NCBI GenBank assembly: GCA_947458785.1
Contig: CANGZU010000006.1
Location: 1-40,310, forward strand
Length of the DNA stretch: 40,310 nt
Reading direction: 5' to 3'
From: Ignavibacteria bacterium
GTDB taxonomy: Bacteria > Bacteroidota > Ignavibacteria > Kapaibacteriales > Kapaibacteriaceae
In this document: one piece after another, positions 20,175 through 28,906 of the stretch
How positions within the stretch are numbered: the stretch's first letter is position 1
Layout: every line of letters begins with the position of its first letter
The notes under the pieces: model-generated
Seen by the model: only the letters and a program-made list of their open reading frames with translations
Databases searched by the model: none
Told to the model about the DNA's origin: nothing
Translations under genes and position numbers: made by a program

Positions 20175-21608
20175 ATGCTACTACGATCATTGATCCTCGT
20201 TGTATCGGTAGCAGGCTCGCTGCTACTGCAGAGTTGTATGAGTATCACGCGAACAGAGCGAGATCTCTACACCAAGATCGACCTTGACACGCTTGTAACA
20301 AAGCGTGTGCAGAATGCACCGGGTGAGCGCAACAACGGCATCATCTTTCCCTCAACTACGACAGAATCGCGCGAGCGAGACATCAATCGATACGACAGCT
20401 TGGCCGTGCGAGAGTATCCAGCATTCATTCGTCTGGGATTGTTCGAGGGCATCGGAACAATTGGCTCATCAATCGCCGGAGCGCCAAGCGCACAACGCGG
20501 TGCATTTGGCTTGTTTTACGGGATAAACGATCTCTTGTTCGGACGTCAAGATGATTCATCAACGCAGATCTTCGATGGATACATCCATCGCATCGGCATC
20601 ATTGAGTGGAAGCTCCCACTCTTTGGTAATTCTCCCGACTGGACGTGGGGTGTTACCGCTTATGAAAACATGCGGGCGGATGCCGACAACTCGTTGACCG
20701 GAATTGGGGTACTTACAGTTTCGAAGCGATTCTACTATCGCAGCAAGATCCCCTACATGGCGATACGTCCATCGATCTCTCTTTCGGCATTTCCCTCGCA
20801 GTACGTGAATACAAGTGTTTCTGCGGACCTTGGCAGTATCGGCGGGATGAATCTGCGTGCATATGCTGGATATGCATTTGGCGGCGGGTTCCGTTCAGGT
20901 GGACGTCGTGATCCTGTTTCGTATCAGTCGATCAACTTTCCGTATTTCGGCTTAGGCGTCTCAACGCTTGATTTTCTCAATCGTGAAGAAGAAACACAGA
21001 CCGAATGGAAATACCATGAACATTCGGCTTGGCAGGTAGGTGCCGCCGAGTTTACGTTCGTTGGTAGCGATGCTGACCGCTCATTCTTTTCACCGCAGCT
21101 ATCGGGCGATGCCGCGCCAACTGTTAAAGGCGGAACATTTCGATTTGCCATCGCAGATCTTGCTTTACCAGTCCTCGGCTATAAGCTGTCCGTTGGAACG
21201 TCGCTCTTCCATGCCCTCATGCTGGGTCCGTCAGAGTACGGCATAGGCGTACTACCGATTCGATTTACCTATCATTGGTTCCCATTCAAGACAGACCTTC
21301 GCGTTGATCCGTTTGTTGAAGTCAGCTATGCCCCCTCAACATTTGCCCATATAGGTTTGCGCTCTTCGATACCTGTTAGCGAGCAGATGAGCATCGTTCT
21401 CATCGCTGGCTATGTTCAGGGCAATACCGGATCATCAATCCCTGGCCTCGACGGACAAGGCTATTCATTTGTCACCGATCGAATCGGCAATGTCACGGCG
21501 GCAGATCCAAGTTATCGGGCATTCTATATCGGCATCGGTACGAGTCTCTACGACAGGCTGTTCAGACGTGACGAGTTGCGCTACGGCAAGGGATATCCGC
21601 ATGAATAA
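20175..21608 (+). CDS. Predicted outer-membrane lipoprotein with beta-barrel-like strands
   Basis: Not recognised as a named family. The ORF track begins far upstream, inside the FAH gene; the real start is ATG 20175, two bases after the FAH stop, giving MLLRSLILVVSVAGSLLLQSC, a lipoprotein signal with its Cys. The product is 477 residues. After a charged segment, the chain is rich in alternating aromatic/glycine strands (YMAIRPSISLSAFPSQY, LRAYAGYAFGGGFRSG, FYIGIGTSLYDRLF), as in proteins that form or line an outer-membrane barrel. The next gene starts within its last 8 bases, so both are probably translated together. Confidence 0.78.
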   Translation: MLLRSLILVVSVAGSLLLQSCMSITRTERDLYTKIDLDTLVTKRVQNAPGERNNGIIFPSTTTESRERDINRYDSLAVREYPAFIRLGLFEGIGTIGSSIAGAPSAQRGAFGLFYGINDLLFGRQDDSSTQIFDGYIHRIGIIEWKLPLFGNSPDWTWGVTAYENMRADADNSLTGIGVLTVSKRFYYRSKIPYMAIRPSISLSAFPSQYVNTSVSADLGSIGGMNLRAYAGYAFGGGFRSGGRRDPVSYQSINFPYFGLGVSTLDFLNREEETQTEWKYHEHSAWQVGAAEFTFVGSDADRSFFSPQLSGDAAPTVKGGTFRFAIADLALPVLGYKLSVGTSLFHALMLGPSEYGIGVLPIRFTYHWFPFKTDLRVDPFVEVSYAPSTFAHIGLRSSIPVSEQMSIVLIAGYVQGNTGSSIPGLDGQGYSFVTDRIGNVTAADPSYRAFYIGIGTSLYDRLFRRDELRYGKGYPHE

Positions 21609-22164
21609 GAGCGTTATAGCCATCATGAGTATAGTCCTGATTGTGACAGCGTGCTCAAACACGCGATTCACAATGCACGACAATGCGTTCACACCAACAC
21701 ATGTTGCAATACTGAAGAATGTTAGCGCAGTAGAACGAACGGCAACAAATGCAGTGCGTCTCAAGGGTCAAAGCAAAGTTGGTCTTCGAGCAACACGCTT
21801 TACCGAACACTTGTTCTCAACGGAAATCATCCGATCAACGGGTGATCCGATGACCATACAGATTCGCACAACGCCGTATGACGACTCACTGCTTGCAATG
21901 CCAGGCATCACCCTCATCGTTGCATCGGATTCGACTACACTGATCAATCAGCAAGACACATCAACGCACTACACGCCCCTTCCCATAGGCAAGCCATTCC
22001 TGCTCGAGATCAAGCACGACGGAGCATTGTTTGACCTACAGATTGGGCACACCCACTTGGGTCTTCAGCACACTACGTTGCCAAATACAGAGTGGGTGTT
22101 GATTGGTTTGCCGCGAAGCGGCAGCGTCCTTGTTGGTGATCCACGATTTATTTTTGGCTATTGA
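21601..22164 (+). CDS. Small predicted lipoprotein of unknown function
   Basis: The true start is ATG 21601 (MNKSVIAIMSIVLIVTACS), which sits 8 bases inside the preceding lipoprotein gene; the track start at 21412 is spurious. The 187-residue product has a lipoprotein signal with lipobox VTAC and a compact beta-rich remainder (DPMTIQIRTTPYDDS, GKPFLLEIKHDGALFDLQIG, SGSVLVGDPRFIFGY). I do not recognise a domain. Overlap with the preceding gene suggests that the two lipoproteins function as a pair in the same envelope compartment. The kmo ATG follows 27 bases after its stop. Confidence 0.75.
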   Translation: MNKSVIAIMSIVLIVTACSNTRFTMHDNAFTPTHVAILKNVSAVERTATNAVRLKGQSKVGLRATRFTEHLFSTEIIRSTGDPMTIQIRTTPYDDSLLAMPGITLIVASDSTTLINQQDTSTHYTPLPIGKPFLLEIKHDGALFDLQIGHTHLGLQHTTLPNTEWVLIGLPRSGSVLVGDPRFIFGY

Positions 22165-22191
22165 TTGACCCTTCATAACGGATTGGAATTC

Positions 22192-23568
22192 ATGTCTGAA
22201 CGCATCACGATTGTCGGCGCAGGTCTCGTAGGCTCATTACTCGGTACCGTCCTAGCAAAAAGGGGCTATTCAGTTCGCATCTTCGAACGCAGACCAGATA
22301 TGCGCACATCGACTGGTTACGCGGGAAGATCTATCAACCTTGCCATGTCGGATCGCGGTCTGCGAGCACTTGAGACTGCTGGACTTGCTGACGACATTCG
22401 TGCGATTGCCATCCCCATGCATGGTCGCATGATGCATGACAAGCAAGGCGTGCAGACCTATCAGCCATACGGCAAAGAGGGACAATTCATCAACAGCGTA
22501 TCGCGTGGAGACCTTAACAAGGTTCTCATGACGGCAGCTGAGCGACATGGTGTAGAGATCATTTTCAATGCACGATGCACAGACATCAATGTCGAGTCCG
22601 CTTCTGCAACATTTGAACTCCCCACTGGTGAAGTCATTCTGTCCGAAGCAGACGTGCTGTTTGGTGCAGATGGTGCTTTTAGCGCTGTGCGAAGCAACCT
22701 TCAAGTTCGAGACCGCTTCAATTACTCGCAGCATTACATTGACCACGGATACAAGGAACTCCACATCCCAGCCGATGATGCAGGTGGCTTCCGTCTTGAA
22801 AAGAATGTTCTGCACATCTGGCCTCGACGGAGCTTCATGATGATCGGGCTGCCAAACCCTGATGGATCATTTACGCTAACGCTGTTCTTTGCCCACAACG
22901 GTTCTCCATCATTCGAGGAGCTAACGACCCGAGAAGCTGTCATGGAATTCTTCAATGAACAGTTTCCCAACGCAGTCCCGATGATGCCGACGTTGCTTGA
23001 TGACTTCTTTACGAACCCTGAGTCATCGCTTGTTACTGTACGCTGCAGTCCATGGGTCTTTAACGGCAAGGTTGCGCTCATCGGCGATGCAGCTCACGCC
23101 ATCGTTCCATTCTACGGTCAAGGCATGAATTGCGGCTTCGAAGACTGCAATGTTCTGATCGAGTGCCTTGAACATCACCACGGCAACTGGGACCAGACAC
23201 TTGAGACATACGCACGTCTGCGTAAACCAGCCGGAGATGCAATCGCTGATCTTGCTCTAGAAAACTTCATTGAGATGCGCGACAAGGTTGCCGATGCACG
23301 CTTCCTTTGGAGAAAGAAGATTGAAGCATGGATCCACGAGCAATATCCAGCAAAGCTCATCCCACTCTATACGATGGTAACGTTCTCTGCGCATATCCCC
23401 TACAACGAAGCTCTCCGCATAGGGCGTGAGCAGGATGTGCTCATGGAAGAGATCATGTCTATTCCATCTGTCATCAACGACTGGACGTCCGACGAAGCCC
23501 GTCAGGCAATTCGCGATATCATGGAGTCACGAGCAGACATTGCGATCGCCTCTGGCTCCCCCTCGTAA
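22192..23568 (+). CDS. kmo: Kynurenine 3-monooxygenase
   Basis: FAD enzyme that uses NADPH and oxygen to hydroxylate L-kynurenine to 3-hydroxykynurenine, on the tryptophan-to-quinolinate/NAD route. N-terminal FAD fold ITIVGAGLVGSLLGTVLAKRGYSVRIFERRP, then GRSINLAMSDRGLRALE, which is highly characteristic of this enzyme, and the second FAD motif VALIGDAAHAIVPFYGQGMNCGFEDC. The product from ATG 22192 is 458 residues, normal for the family; the track's TTG at 22165 adds nine unlikely residues. Other kynurenine-pathway genes (dioxygenase, kynureninase, 3-HAO) are not in the window. It is the last gene of the plus-strand run and is followed directly by the heptamer repeat. Confidence 0.95.
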   Translation: MSERITIVGAGLVGSLLGTVLAKRGYSVRIFERRPDMRTSTGYAGRSINLAMSDRGLRALETAGLADDIRAIAIPMHGRMMHDKQGVQTYQPYGKEGQFINSVSRGDLNKVLMTAAERHGVEIIFNARCTDINVESASATFELPTGEVILSEADVLFGADGAFSAVRSNLQVRDRFNYSQHYIDHGYKELHIPADDAGGFRLEKNVLHIWPRRSFMMIGLPNPDGSFTLTLFFAHNGSPSFEELTTREAVMEFFNEQFPNAVPMMPTLLDDFFTNPESSLVTVRCSPWVFNGKVALIGDAAHAIVPFYGQGMNCGFEDCNVLIECLEHHHGNWDQTLETYARLRKPAGDAIADLALENFIEMRDKVADARFLWRKKIEAWIHEQYPAKLIPLYTMVTFSAHIPYNEALRIGREQDVLMEEIMSIPSVINDWTSDEARQAIRDIMESRADIAIASGSPS

Positions 23569-23572
23569 CTCG

Positions 23573-23691
23573 TCATTGGTCATTGGTCATTCGTCATTGG
23601 TCATTCGTCATTGGTCATTCGTCATTGGTCATTCGTCATTGGTCATTGGTCATTCGTCATTCGTCATTGGTCATTGGTCATTCGTCATTGG
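23573..23691. repeat. Heptanucleotide tandem repeat, 17 units of TCATTGG/TCATTCG
   Basis: Seventeen 7-base units without a gap, of two kinds only: TCATTGG (10) and TCATTCG (7), differing at one base. Stretches of strict alternation give a 14-base higher-order period. The array fills the whole gap between the convergent stops of kmo (ends 23568) and the glycine-rich T9SS gene (ends 23692). The final unit degrades to TCACC exactly where the T9SS stop begins. The plus-strand ORFs running through it encode only repeat peptide and are not genes. Confidence 0.97.
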
Positions 23692-26232
23692 TCACCGTCC
23701 CACAACCACAGATCCAACCCATTGTCCGGCTGGTGTTGTAACGACAATCGAATAGACGCCTTCGGCAAGGGTTTGAACGTCGAGGACTTGTTCGCGCTCA
23801 GATTCCTTTACAATGCGGCCATGCACATCGTAGATGCGCGATGACGCAATAGGCGCAAGGGATTCATCGACATCAATCATAAGGCTTGTTGATGCCGGCA
23901 GGGGGCGAATACGAACTACAGGTCCGTCGAGAAGGGTGATCGGCCGCGATACTGGGTGACAAATTGCCTTAACCACAAGCCAGCCAGGAACCTTCGTGAT
24001 ACGTGGAGTTCGGCTGATCTGTATCCATTCAACTGTATCGATAACTATGGCAGATGTATCGAATGGGGCAAGCAGCGTTGAACCAAGGATCTCTGTGCAC
24101 GCAGAGGGTGTACGTGTAATGTTAACATCCGACACATCGATAACGACACTGCGCATCTTCGTGACTGCATCAAGAGATGTGGAGACAATAGTCCCCTTCG
24201 TTACTCCGGTTGGTACATAGAGGCGTGAGTCAATGCGCACGTGAATGCGCGCCGAAGCCCCTGTAATCTCGGGAGTTGGAGAATCATGCTGAAAGCTAAT
24301 AGGAATGGCAACGTTTGACTTACCTGCTTTATCGACCACCTTGCCGGCAATCACAAATGCATGTTCTGCATTGATGGTTGCACGAACCGGAACGAAACGT
24401 TTGCCAGGACATGGCTGCGAGACAACGATCTCGAGAGAGTCATTGATGGTCGCATCAACGGCACCAGTGATCTCAAGCTCAACCTCAATGCTGTCGCGCG
24501 CAAGATCGATCGGGAATGTTGTTGGCCGAATCAATCGAACTCCTTGCGGGGGAATGATATCGGTGATCGTTACAGAGCCTTCACCCGAATGCTTCATCCA
24601 AGCAGACACACGCGAAACACTTCCAATCTCTATCACTCCAAAGTCGATTAATGTCTTTGAGACAAGCGGCCATAATGGAAGCTCCCACACAGTAAGGGAT
24701 GCCGACTGGTTGCTGCAGCCACTGCTATCGGTTACTTGAACGCTGTATACACCCTGATTGCGCACAACGATTGAGGGTGTTGTCTGGCCTGTATTCCATT
24801 GATAGCGTCGAAACCCCGGCGTGGCAGAGATCACAACAGAGTCGCCCTTGCAAAACGTTGCGCGTCCCTGAATCTGAAGCGCAACGCGCGAGTATGTTCT
24901 CCACTGGAAGGGAGCAATCACTACACCTGTGTCTCCTTCTGTAGCTCCCCATGGACTCCGAAACACCGAACTGCCCGTTTCAGGAGAGACATGCACGCCC
25001 GGCTTTCCACCAGCAATAAGGGGCTTTACTGTTGCATGATTTCGCGTCATCGCAACGACCCCTCCCGCACCACCAGCTCCCGGACCATTCGATTGATAGC
25101 GCGCGCCCTGATGTCCACCATTGCCACCTTGTACGTCAACCGTGAGCTGACCCGTAACAACACCGACATCGATGACTGCCGTGCCGCCGGCACCGGCTCC
25201 ACCTGCACCATCACCAGGTTGCAGTGCCGCACCATTCTTCCAAGCCGCTGTGTCGGCAACAGAGAGACCTCGGCTTGCGATCACACCCTTATTTACAAGA
25301 AGTGTCTGCGCCCTTACGAACACGATCCCACCACCGGCACTGCCGTTTGTTCCCTGCTGATTGTTCTGATGCGCGCCGCCACCGCCACCGCCCATGAAGA
25401 AGTGCTGCTTCTGAACATGAGTTGCGAGTGAAGCTCCGCCTTGGCCTCCAGCGAGTTGATACGGATTGCACCATGAGTTGGCATCACCACCACGTCCACC
25501 ACGTCCACCGTTACCACCGCCACCGCCCCCTGCATTTGCGCCGTTACCACCACCAGCACCATTTGCTGCAGCTGATCGCGCGGCTGAAAGCTCTGCCAGC
25601 GGCGGACCCCAGATTCCCTCGCCTTTCTCTCCAGCAGCACCACTTGCATAGGGTACGGCCCAAATCGTAGTGCCGCACGTGTCCTTTTGAACCGATACTC
25701 TTCCACCACGAAAACCTGCACCCGTAGCATCGATGTTGGCATCGAGGACGAGCACTCGGTCCGCGTCAATGGCGATCACTCCACCCGTTACGCCATTCCA
25801 TGGCTTCGCATACACCGTGCCAACGATCTGAGCATCGCCATAGCGCTGCACACGAACGAGCTGCACGGCTCCGCGCACGCTGTACTCGTGCACCCATGGC
25901 TGCACAAAGACAACGGTGTCGTTGTTGACGCGTTCTACGTCGAGATACTCAGCTGCACCGGCGCCTTCAAGAGCCAACACCAAGCCAAACGTTGAATCAG
26001 GAGTTTGCGTAATGCGAGCCCCCTGCATCTGGATCATGACAACACGACTTCCAGCCTTGAGTGCAGATGCATTTACTGTTCGAACGGAGCGAGTGCAGGG
26101 AAGGATCTCGGCCACAGCCTCATACGAGTTCACGATTCCAGAGACCTGTTCGCAGGCAACGGGTATCTGCGTCCACAATGTTGATGGACACAGCCAAAGA
26201 AGTGTTGCGATGGTGGTTGCGAGAATTCTCAT
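23692..26232 (-). CDS. Glycine-rich T9SS-secreted surface protein
   Basis: A secreted protein of 846 residues from ATG 26232 (MRILATTIATLLWLCPSTLWTQ, signal peptide); the track start at 26286 lies inside the divergent gene. The first 180 residues are beta-rich. About residues 190-330 are strongly glycine-rich and low in complexity (NGANAGGGGGGNGGRGGRGG, MGGGGGGAHQ), interleaved with beta-helix-like strands (GGGIVFVRAQTLLVNKGVIASRG). An Ig-like segment follows (CKGDSVVISATPGFRRYQWNTGQTTPSIVV...), then further Ig-like repeats. The end is a type A T9SS sorting domain (RIYDVHGRIVKES...LAEGVYSIVV...). Role unknown; the composition suits an extended surface or matrix protein. It is transcribed alone, divergent from the LD-carboxypeptidase gene with only 35 bases between starts. 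Confidence 0.9.
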   Translation of the reverse strand: MRILATTIATLLWLCPSTLWTQIPVACEQVSGIVNSYEAVAEILPCTRSVRTVNASALKAGSRVVMIQMQGARITQTPDSTFGLVLALEGAGAAEYLDVERVNNDTVVFVQPWVHEYSVRGAVQLVRVQRYGDAQIVGTVYAKPWNGVTGGVIAIDADRVLVLDANIDATGAGFRGGRVSVQKDTCGTTIWAVPYASGAAGEKGEGIWGPPLAELSAARSAAANGAGGGNGANAGGGGGGNGGRGGRGGDANSWCNPYQLAGGQGGASLATHVQKQHFFMGGGGGGAHQNNQQGTNGSAGGGIVFVRAQTLLVNKGVIASRGLSVADTAAWKNGAALQPGDGAGGAGAGGTAVIDVGVVTGQLTVDVQGGNGGHQGARYQSNGPGAGGAGGVVAMTRNHATVKPLIAGGKPGVHVSPETGSSVFRSPWGATEGDTGVVIAPFQWRTYSRVALQIQGRATFCKGDSVVISATPGFRRYQWNTGQTTPSIVVRNQGVYSVQVTDSSGCSNQSASLTVWELPLWPLVSKTLIDFGVIEIGSVSRVSAWMKHSGEGSVTITDIIPPQGVRLIRPTTFPIDLARDSIEVELEITGAVDATINDSLEIVVSQPCPGKRFVPVRATINAEHAFVIAGKVVDKAGKSNVAIPISFQHDSPTPEITGASARIHVRIDSRLYVPTGVTKGTIVSTSLDAVTKMRSVVIDVSDVNITRTPSACTEILGSTLLAPFDTSAIVIDTVEWIQISRTPRITKVPGWLVVKAICHPVSRPITLLDGPVVRIRPLPASTSLMIDVDESLAPIASSRIYDVHGRIVKESEREQVLDVQTLAEGVYSIVVTTPAGQWVGSVVVGR

Positions 26233-26267
26233 TGTATCAAGACTGCAAATTACCCATCTTGAGTTCC

Positions 26268-27206
26268 ATGAGGATGATTCGTCCACGCGCCCTATCCAAG
26301 CGTGCTACAATTGGCATTGTTTCGCCTTCGTCTCCGCAGCGCGACGAAGCACGCCTCCACCGAGGCATTGCCTACCTCGAGTCACTTGGTTATCACGTAA
26401 AGCTTGGCAAGCATGTTCTTGCAAGGCATGGTGGCTATCTAGCCGGAACAGATCGTGAACGTGCGCAGGACCTTCATGCAATGTTCGCCGATCCGTCGGT
26501 CGATGCCATCTTCTGTTCTCGAGGGGGCTACGGCTGCGCACGCATTCTGCCGCTCTTGGACTATCGACTTATCCGTAAGAATCCAAAGATCTTTGTTGGT
26601 TTCAGCGACGTCACATCGCTTCAACTGGCCATCTGGAAACATGCTCGACTCGTTACGTTTAGCGGTGCGATGCCAAGCGTTGATATGGCAGATCGGTTTG
26701 ACGCCGTCTCAGAGGAGTTCTTCTGGCGCATTCTCACTTCGCGCAAAGCTGCTGGCACCCTTCGGCAGCCATGGCCGATGCATACCATACGCCAAGGCGA
26801 GGCTGAGGGTCCACTTTTAGGTGGTAATCTCAGCGTCCTGACGAGTATCCTTGGTACCAACTACATGCCCTCGCTTCGAGGATCGGTGCTTGCTCTAGAG
26901 GACGTTGGCGAGGCAACCTATCGCATCGATCGCATGCTTACACAGCTTGCTCTTGCTAGTCGACGAACAAGGCCCTCTGGCATCTTGTACGGCTTTTGGT
27001 CGCAAGACGCACGTCAATACGGCACTACGCCACATCGTGAGGTATCGGAGGTCATCCACGACCGACTTGATCTTACTCGTGGCCCCGTTCTCTCAGAACT
27101 CATGTACGGTCACGAGTCCACAAAGTTCACCCTACCATTTGGCGTACGCGCCACCATCGATGGCAGTAAGGGGCTAGTCCGACTTACTGAAGCTGCCGTG
27201 GAATAG
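26268..27206 (+). CDS. ldcA: LD-carboxypeptidase, S66 family
   Basis: Removes the terminal D-Ala from murein tetrapeptides in the cytoplasm so they can be reused in peptidoglycan recycling. Family signatures are IGIVSPSSP near the start, CSRGGYGCARILPLLDY, the nucleophile Ser in VGFSDVTSL, the acidic residue in ALEDVGEATYRIDRML, and the His in YGHESTKFTLPFG; together these supply the Ser-Glu-His triad of the family. I start at ATG 26268 (312 residues), the normal size; the track ORF adds an unrelated 69-residue lead. The start 6 bases further on (26274) is also possible. Its 3' end overlaps the convergent sugar kinase by 23 bases. Confidence 0.92.
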   Translation: MRMIRPRALSKRATIGIVSPSSPQRDEARLHRGIAYLESLGYHVKLGKHVLARHGGYLAGTDRERAQDLHAMFADPSVDAIFCSRGGYGCARILPLLDYRLIRKNPKIFVGFSDVTSLQLAIWKHARLVTFSGAMPSVDMADRFDAVSEEFFWRILTSRKAAGTLRQPWPMHTIRQGEAEGPLLGGNLSVLTSILGTNYMPSLRGSVLALEDVGEATYRIDRMLTQLALASRRTRPSGILYGFWSQDARQYGTTPHREVSEVIHDRLDLTRGPVLSELMYGHESTKFTLPFGVRATIDGSKGLVRLTEAAVE

Positions 27207-28077
27207 CTTCTACAACGTCATTCATAAGCTGCAGCGGCATTGGCATCAACTCTGCTACACGCTGAGCATAGTGCGCATCGGAAAGAAGTGATCCATACCC
27301 AGTAACCACTACTGAGCCGCTCGAAACAAGTGATGTGCAAAGGAGCGCAAGTTCGCGGGCACCGTGGTCTCGAATCTGCTGCGCTACTTGATCACCTTCC
27401 AGCGCGTAGGTCAATACGGCAGCACCAATGCGTGAAATAGTCTGTAGTTGAGCTCCACGAAGCGCTTGGCGCACTTCGTCGGGGAAGTCTGCATCAACAC
27501 GCAGGTAATTCGCTACTGGACGAATCAGCAGCGTTGAAGGCCCCCTGCCGTCGAGCATGCGGGCAACTGCTGTGCAGGCCTGACGTCCAAGCCACATGCC
27601 TGAACCTGCATCATCGACAGTCGATCCCCAGCCCCCTGACCGATGCAGTGTCTTCTTAGGATCGCGATAGAGCGCTATCGAGCCAGTTCCAGCGATCAGT
27701 GCAACTCCTTCACTTGATCCATGGGACGCAAAATGCACCAGCTCGACGTCGCTCATTACGACTAGCTGGGTTGCATGTAAACCAACATACATGGACCATG
27801 ATTCTTTGAAGGAGGCCATGTAGGTATGCCGCTCCCGCGGAGTCCATACGCCAGCCATACCGATGATGACGACATCAAGTCCATCGTGCTGAGCATCATC
27901 TCCTACGATCACCGTTGTTGCAAGAAAAGAGCCGACCATCCGACAGAGCTCATCTGTCTGTTGGTCGGCTCGTGTTGGCCGTGCACTTGGGAGTAGAGTA
28001 CGCGCTACAATCTGACCACGAATGGCAACACCAACATCAGTTGATGTTCCACCACCGTCAATGATCAGCGCTCGCAT
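27184..28077 (-). CDS. BadF/BadG-family sugar kinase (GlcNAc/MurNAc kinase-like)
   Basis: ASKHA-fold ATPase, probably phosphorylating an amino sugar. The phosphate-1 loop DGGGTSTDVGVA is at residues 7-18, phosphate-2 is ALIAGTGSIALY, and GGWGSTVDDAGSGMWLG corresponds to the GGWG..GDEGS block of GlcNAc kinases, here with DDAGS in place of GDEGS. The length of 297 residues fits. Some members of this family phosphorylate MurNAc and GlcNAc during cell-wall recycling; convergence with ldcA makes that attractive, but the genes are not co-transcribed. It directly abuts the upstream DUF3108 gene, so the two form an operon. Confidence 0.85.
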   Translation of the reverse strand: MRALIIDGGGTSTDVGVAIRGQIVARTLLPSARPTRADQQTDELCRMVGSFLATTVIVGDDAQHDGLDVVIIGMAGVWTPRERHTYMASFKESWSMYVGLHATQLVVMSDVELVHFASHGSSEGVALIAGTGSIALYRDPKKTLHRSGGWGSTVDDAGSGMWLGRQACTAVARMLDGRGPSTLLIRPVANYLRVDADFPDEVRQALRGAQLQTISRIGAAVLTYALEGDQVAQQIRDHGARELALLCTSLVSSGSVVVTGYGSLLSDAHYAQRVAELMPMPLQLMNDVVEAIPRQLQ

Positions 28078-28860
28078 TTAACCGGCCTTTGGCGGCTGCC
28101 ATGAACCACGCTTCCAGGATTGCAACTCGAGCGTCACAGATCCGATATAGACCTTCATCTTCGCCTTGATTGGAACGCGGGCCGCATCATCACTAAACCA
28201 TCCCTCAAAGCCCCCTGTCAGACCATAGACGCCTGTCCAGTTTGCTGTACCGTCAAAGTATGTCGTCATGATGGGATAGTTCACAGCGTCGATGTCTGTT
28301 GTTTGCTTCGTACCGCGGAAGTTGATGACTGTTGTTGCTGTGTCGCCCATGATCACTGTTGGGAGCTTGATTGACTTCTTGGCGCCTACCAGTGTGCGCG
28401 CCGCATAGAGAAGGGAGCTGCCGTCATTGCAGTACTTCTTGATACCGATCTCTTTCTTTTTGAGCAGCTTCTTATCACGATAGGTCTCCATCGTGAGATT
28501 CATCTTGCTGTAGTCGAAGAGATACTGATCGAATTCCCACAAATTCTCATCGATCTGCGTTGATGCATTGAAGTTGTAGCTGTAGGTGGCTGTCGAATCC
28601 ATCCATGATTGATAGATCGAGTGTAGCGAAACAAACGGGATGTTTGGATTCGAATTAATAAAGACCTTTACTTTGATGGCCTTTTTCCCTTCAAACGTTG
28701 TGTAGGGCTCAGTCAATGAACGTACGGTCCCGAGTGTGATACCTGCATAGGATACACGATAGGTGAGATCTTCGCCCGGATAGATAAAACTCTGGGCAAA
28801 CGACGTTGTTACTACCAGTAGGCCCATCAATAGGCTTACGAGCATTCGCTGAATAGTCAT
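28078..28860 (-). CDS. DUF3108 exported protein
   Basis: 260 residues with a signal peptide (MTIQRMLVSLLMGLLVVTTSFAQ) and a periplasmic beta-rich body beginning FIYPGEDLTYRVSYAGITLGTV, the hallmark of DUF3108 proteins, followed by WMDSTATYSYNFNASTQ and a C-terminal TANWTGVYGLTGGFEGWFSDD. The family has no established biochemical role; an envelope or lipid-transport-like function is guessed from fold. The stop codon TAA touches the ATG of the kinase gene, and a 46-base gap separates it from the S41 protease upstream. Confidence 0.88.
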   Translation of the reverse strand: MTIQRMLVSLLMGLLVVTTSFAQSFIYPGEDLTYRVSYAGITLGTVRSLTEPYTTFEGKKAIKVKVFINSNPNIPFVSLHSIYQSWMDSTATYSYNFNASTQIDENLWEFDQYLFDYSKMNLTMETYRDKKLLKKKEIGIKKYCNDGSSLLYAARTLVGAKKSIKLPTVIMGDTATTVINFRGTKQTTDIDAVNYPIMTTYFDGTANWTGVYGLTGGFEGWFSDDAARVPIKAKMKVYIGSVTLELQSWKRGSWQPPKAG

Positions 28861-28906
28861 CTATGATATCTGGTAAATGAGTGAACGAGTTATTGTGTCG
28901 GGCGGA

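Noticed and set aside
23573-23691. CRISPR array
   Set aside because: The units are 7 bases long, contiguous and without unique spacers, and no cas genes are nearby.
23426-23844. Plus-strand ORFs encoding peptides such as HWSFVIGHSS
   Set aside because: These are translations of the heptamer array read in different frames, with no start signal or homology.
24799-25651. Plus-strand ORFs rich in His, Pro and Cys
   Set aside because: They mirror the glycine codon runs of the T9SS gene on the opposite strand.
26061-26267. N-terminal extension of the LD-carboxypeptidase ORF
   Set aside because: It overlaps the divergent T9SS gene, and the extension has no similarity to the family.
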